This document shows, piece after piece, positions 61,284 to 64,000 of a stretch of DNA of 64,000 nt. Origin of the DNA: Afipia birgiae 34632 (GTDB lineage Bacteria > Pseudomonadota > Alphaproteobacteria > Rhizobiales > Xanthobacteraceae). A model generated the notes under the pieces. The model searched no databases. It saw only the letters and a program-made list of their open reading frames with translations, and had not been told where the DNA came from. A program made the translations under genes and the position numbers. The stretch covers positions 139,518-203,517 of the forward strand of contig NZ_HG326652.1 of assembly GCF_000308295.2 (NCBI RefSeq). The letters are read 5' to 3'. Each line of letters starts with the position of its first letter. The first letter of the stretch is position 1.

Positions 61284-62384
61284 TTGCGCATCTCTCAATT
61301 TGAGGAGGCGTCCCGAGCAAAGTTACTCGCTTCGATGTTGGAAATCTGGCGCCCTGAACTGATCGAGACGCGTGCAAGCCTCTTGCTTCGTGCGTCCCAG
61401 TTTGAAGAGCTATTAAGTGCGGGCGTATCCGAGGGGGCTGCCCCCGAAACGCTGGTGAGGGGGTGGGCCGCAAAGAGAAGACGTTCAGCTGACGCTGCAG
61501 CAAGGATTGCGCCGACCCGAAGCGAACCGCAGAGGGTCGTAGCGCACGCAGAAGCCGGATTTCTAGGGGTCGAAGATGTCGTTAAGCTATGGAATGCGGC
61601 GTCCTTCATGGTTCAGAATTATGGCGTCCTCTTAAATTCGAGAATTGTCATTCGACATGATGATTTCGCCTTGAAGAATGAGAAAGCGCCTGCGGCGTTC
61701 ATAACCGATCTTTTTCGGGAATTGCGAATCCGATCGAGTGGTGCGGAAGATCAAGCCCATTGGTTATACGTGCATGGATATAGTCAGGTAGATGGTCCGA
61801 TCACTGACATAGTAGCGCATCTCCCGGATTATCGAACGGATGTCGATTCGTGGATTCGAGACAAATTTCTGGCGAGGCGCGTAATTGGGCGAGAGGTGGC
61901 AAGGTCCGCAGTAGAGGTTTCGCGTTTTGTGCGCGAGAATCCAAGTCGCAATCAGGCCTGGAAACGCCATCTCACTTTAATTCGGTTGCTTTGCGGATCG
62001 CTGGACAAATCTGACCCTGAAGGAGCGCGTTTGTTGGGGCTACTCGGTAATAGGCGGTTCAGTCATTCCATTGGGAGCAAGGTAACGGCGCAACAGCGCG
62101 GTGTATCTCGCGGAATTGATGTGGGTGCCCGACGCTTGGCTGCCTCGGACCTGTCAGTGCTCTCCGCGTTTAAAAGCGGCAAGCTAGGTGCATTTCACAG
62201 CGGTTGGGAGCTGGAGGAATATCAATACCGTCGGAAGATAAAGAGCCTGCGGATTGCGCTCGAGGAGGAGCTGCGCCGTGAATATAAAGGCTCTTGGAGC
62301 CTCGATGCGCGGCTGGCGACTTTCAAACGCTCTTGGCAGGAAGCGGCGCCGGCTCGTGAACGGGATCGACCAAGATTTTCATAA
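61284..62384 (+). CDS. Orphan protein next to the IS3 element
   Basis: Up to 366 residues. The frame opens with a TTG at 61284 only 26 bp past the IS end, and the next in-frame ATG is at 61338, so the 5' end may have been removed by the insertion. No signal peptide, membrane segment or motif is seen. The part ADAAARIAPTRSEPQRVVAH is basic and the C-terminus helical with many Lys/Arg. The composition differs from its GC-rich neighbours. I do not recognise the family. Confidence 0.5.
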   Translation: MRISQFEEASRAKLLASMLEIWRPELIETRASLLLRASQFEELLSAGVSEGAAPETLVRGWAAKRRRSADAAARIAPTRSEPQRVVAHAEAGFLGVEDVVKLWNAASFMVQNYGVLLNSRIVIRHDDFALKNEKAPAAFITDLFRELRIRSSGAEDQAHWLYVHGYSQVDGPITDIVAHLPDYRTDVDSWIRDKFLARRVIGREVARSAVEVSRFVRENPSRNQAWKRHLTLIRLLCGSLDKSDPEGARLLGLLGNRRFSHSIGSKVTAQQRGVSRGIDVGARRLAASDLSVLSAFKSGKLGAFHSGWELEEYQYRRKIKSLRIALEEELRREYKGSWSLDARLATFKRSWQEAAPARERDRPRFS

Positions 62385-62659
62385 TTCCAAATTTCGGCTG
62401 ACCTCTAGTAGAAAATCTTATTTTATTAAATGAAATCAGTAAGTTAAGAGATGGATCGACTAGAATGACGGTATCTAAATACTTATATATTCTTCATTGT
62501 TCCCGCTTATCGCTTTCATAATTTTATCTTTCGCGTTCGATGTTTAGTTTATAAGGCTATGGCCTAAATTTATCGTGCAATAATTATTCTGTAGCCTTAT
62601 ATTTTGTTGATAAAATTAGTCTATGGACTAGTTCTTGAAAGCTAAGATTAGGTCACGCT
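62385..62659. promoter_or_regulatory. AT-rich region upstream of the HTH-Fic pair
   Basis: 275 bp with much lower GC than the rest of the window, containing many TA-rich hexamers and no gene. It is presumably the promoter and operator region of the antitoxin-like gene and a mark of recent acquisition. No exact operator is assigned. Confidence 0.45.
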
Positions 62660-63121
62660 ATGAAAACAGAAGCTCGGAGACGTGCGCGCGAGCGCCTTGA
62701 TGAGCGCCTTGCGCTCCTAAAGCCTGAAGAGCGCTTCCGCGCCCCCGCCAAAGGATGGGTTCGCGCGATCCGCGATGCGCTAGGCATGAGCGGAGTTCAA
62801 TTCGCGCGCCGGCTCAACGTGCGGCCGCCAAGTGTTGCGTCGCTCGAGGCTTCCGAGGAAAACGGGACGATCCAACTCAAAACCCTGCGTCGCGCAGCCG
62901 AGGCGCTCGACTGCACCTTGGTTTATGCGCTCGTACCTAATGACACCCTTCAAGGCGCAGTACACGCGCGCGCGCGCGCTCTCGCTTTGCGTGATCTCGG
63001 GCGAGTTTCACATACGATGAAGCTCGAGGCGCAAGAAACGCCCGATGGCAGCGGCGATGACCGTCTCGAAACGTATATTCGGGACAAGATCAGAGAGCGG
63101 GATATTTGGGAAAAGCCATGA
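62660..63121 (+). CDS. HTH protein of the 'mobile mystery protein A' type
   Basis: 153 residues. A basic helix (RRARERLDERLALLKPEERF) precedes a Cro/C1-type HTH (RDALGMSGVQFARRLNVRPP, SVASLEASEENGTIQLKTLR), followed by RAAEALDCTLVYALVPN. This is the order of TIGR02612 proteins, which always accompany a Fic-domain partner. It overlaps the Fic gene by ATGA. It is probably the antitoxin or autoregulator of a toxin-antitoxin-like pair. Confidence 0.85.
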   Translation: MKTEARRRARERLDERLALLKPEERFRAPAKGWVRAIRDALGMSGVQFARRLNVRPPSVASLEASEENGTIQLKTLRRAAEALDCTLVYALVPNDTLQGAVHARARALALRDLGRVSHTMKLEAQETPDGSGDDRLETYIRDKIRERDIWEKP

Positions 63122-63711
63122 CGGACTTATTCCAAGATCCACCTGATGCAACACCGCTTGATCCAGCGTTACGTGGCGACTTGATTCCAACATGGGTTAC
63201 AACTCGCGCCGACCTGAACACCGTTGAAGAGGAAAATATCCTGAGCGGTTATGCCTGGGCTCGCGGTCGGCGAGGCGGCATAAACACGTTGCTGACCGAG
63301 GATTTTTCGAAGTCGTTGCACAAGCGAATGTTCGGAGAGGTTTGGAAATGGGCTGGCGTGTACCGGCAGAACGAGCTCAATATTGGCATTGAGCCTCATC
63401 TGGTTGCTGCGGAAGTTCCGGCGCTATTCGACAACGCGCGATTCTGGGTGGAGAACAAGACTTTCCCGCCCGACGAAATTGCGGTTCGGCTTCATCATCG
63501 CCTCACGCAAATCCATGGCTTTCCCAACGGTAACGGACGGCACTCTCGTATGATGGCGGATCTCTTGATTGAAAAGTTTGAGTGCGAACCCTTCGCTTGG
63601 GGCAACGGGAGCATTCAAGACACAGGTACGTTGCGTAACGCTTACATCGGCGCGCTGCGATCTGCCGACGCTCACGACTTCCGCCCGTTGTTGGAGTTTG
63701 CGCGCGCGTAA
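63118..63711 (+). CDS. Fic-domain protein of the 'mobile mystery protein B' type
   Basis: 197 residues from the ATG at 63118. The Fic core motif HGFPNGNGRH (His near residue 133) is complete, with IPTWVTTRADLNTVEEENIL at the N-terminus and LHKRMFGEVWKWAGVYR in the middle. Fic enzymes transfer AMP or related groups to target proteins. The FPNGNGRH site has all catalytic residues, so it may be active unless its partner restrains it. Its ATGA overlap with the HTH gene supports one operon. Confidence 0.88.
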   Translation: MTDLFQDPPDATPLDPALRGDLIPTWVTTRADLNTVEEENILSGYAWARGRRGGINTLLTEDFSKSLHKRMFGEVWKWAGVYRQNELNIGIEPHLVAAEVPALFDNARFWVENKTFPPDEIAVRLHHRLTQIHGFPNGNGRHSRMMADLLIEKFECEPFAWGNGSIQDTGTLRNAYIGALRSADAHDFRPLLEFARA

Positions 63712-63779
63712 AGATGTTTCTACCGTCCCTCACGGCATGGAATCCTGCATTGGAATTTGGATGCCGTCTAGTTCGCCGC

Positions 63780-64000
63780 TTACTTTGCGTCTTCACCGAA
63801 CTTGCCAGAAAGCGAAATCTTGAAAATGTCGACATTCGCGCCGGTAGTTTCAAGCTGGCCGCGGCGGTAACTGAAAGTCAGCCCAAACAGATTGGCGGCG
63901 TCAAGGTTCTCGGTGATAGAGGCATCTAGCAGGCGATAATCTCTGCCCGACACCCAGTCATACAGGTAGCCATAAGTGGCTGCGATATGCATTCGTGTCC
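63780..64000 (-). CDS. C-terminus of a probable beta-barrel outer-membrane protein (5' end beyond the window)
   Basis: The minus-strand frame is open from the right window edge to a stop at 63780, covering about 73 residues: HIAATYGYLYDWVSGRDYRL, LGLTFSYRRGQLETTGANVD and IFKISLSGKF. Alternating hydrophobic and polar residues with aromatic ends of strands suggest outer-membrane barrel strands. Too little is visible to name it. Confidence 0.5.
   Translation of the reverse strand, partial: TRMHIAATYGYLYDWVSGRDYRLLDASITENLDAANLFGLTFSYRRGQLETTGANVDIFKISLSGKFGEDAK

Noticed and set aside
62964..62980. (CG)n run as a regulatory Z-DNA site
   Set aside because: It is a short run of Ala/Arg codons inside the HTH gene.

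Overview
The window looks like accessory DNA, probably a plasmid or an integrative conjugative element, from a GC-rich alphaproteobacterium of the Nitrobacteraceae/Bradyrhizobiaceae type (Nitrobacter, Bradyrhizobium, Rhodopseudomonas, Afipia). The basis is the combination of a ParA-like and a large ParB-like protein, DUF736 and DUF3987 proteins, a TraD/VirD4-like coupling protein, Rhizobiales-style IS elements and a mer locus of alphaproteobacterial style. The organism call is inference. I saw no rRNA, tRNA or CRISPR array.

Layout. (1) 1-12.4 kb is a mobile-element backbone: a coupling-protein gene cut by the window edge, a membrane protein, a ParA-like ATPase and two orphan genes on the minus strand, then a ParB-like protein and DUF736 on plus, then a DUF3987 protein and an orphan on minus. 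Three minus-strand genes (starts 2593, 11186, 12303) share a conserved leader with a 25-bp block and a GCGCG/CGCGC hairpin. Clusters of an 8-bp repeat, TGCCAAAA, lie upstream of several of them. (2) 13-14.6 kb is an IS110-family element. (3) 14.6-25.4 kb is a mercury-resistance regulon: merR, a merF-like gene, a frameshifted class III cyclase, a decayed merF copy, a flavoprotein oxidoreductase with an SDR, then merT-merP-small ORF-merA-merB(frameshifted) on plus, and merC(frameshifted)-small ORF-truncated HMA-hisI on minus. Five MerR-type promoters with 19-bp spacers plus a sixth dyad in front of merR link these units. (4) 25.4-28.4 kb is a recombination scar: an IS5-family element, tonB and istB relics, a Gly/His-rich gene stump and a 5'-truncated czcA. 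(5) 28.4-39.4 kb is a divalent-metal efflux island: small exported proteins, a Zn/Cd/Pb-type P-ATPase, a PilZ protein, an NreB-like MFS protein with a NicO-like exporter, and CzcB/CzcA. (6) 39.8-49.4 kb holds a truncated IS1182 transposase, a secreted TPR-CHAT protein interrupted by one stop codon, and a DUF3800 / DUF5677-like / PD-(D/E)XK cluster ending in genes truncated by IS debris. (7) 49.8-59.6 kb is a surface-polysaccharide locus: five glycosyltransferase genes (one frameshifted), an O-antigen-ligase-like protein, an MsbA-like ABC exporter and galE. (8) 59.9-64 kb has an IS3-family element, an orphan gene, a 'mobile mystery' HTH/Fic pair and the 3' end of a probable outer-membrane protein.

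How it works together. Regions 3 to 5 form a metal-detoxification archipelago: organomercurial and Hg(II) uptake and reduction under MerR, Zn/Cd/Pb export by the P-ATPase and CzcBA, and Ni/Co export by the NreB/NicO pair. Several genes here are broken by single-nucleotide frameshifts (merB, merC, the cyclase, one glycosyltransferase), so part of the locus is decaying or the sequence has indel errors. The observations most worth following are the shared leader RNA with its octamer arrays, the MerR regulon extending to a cyclase, a flavoprotein/SDR pair and hisI, and the CHAT and PD-(D/E)XK regions. No alignment, structure prediction or database search could be run. Family calls rest on motifs read by eye.
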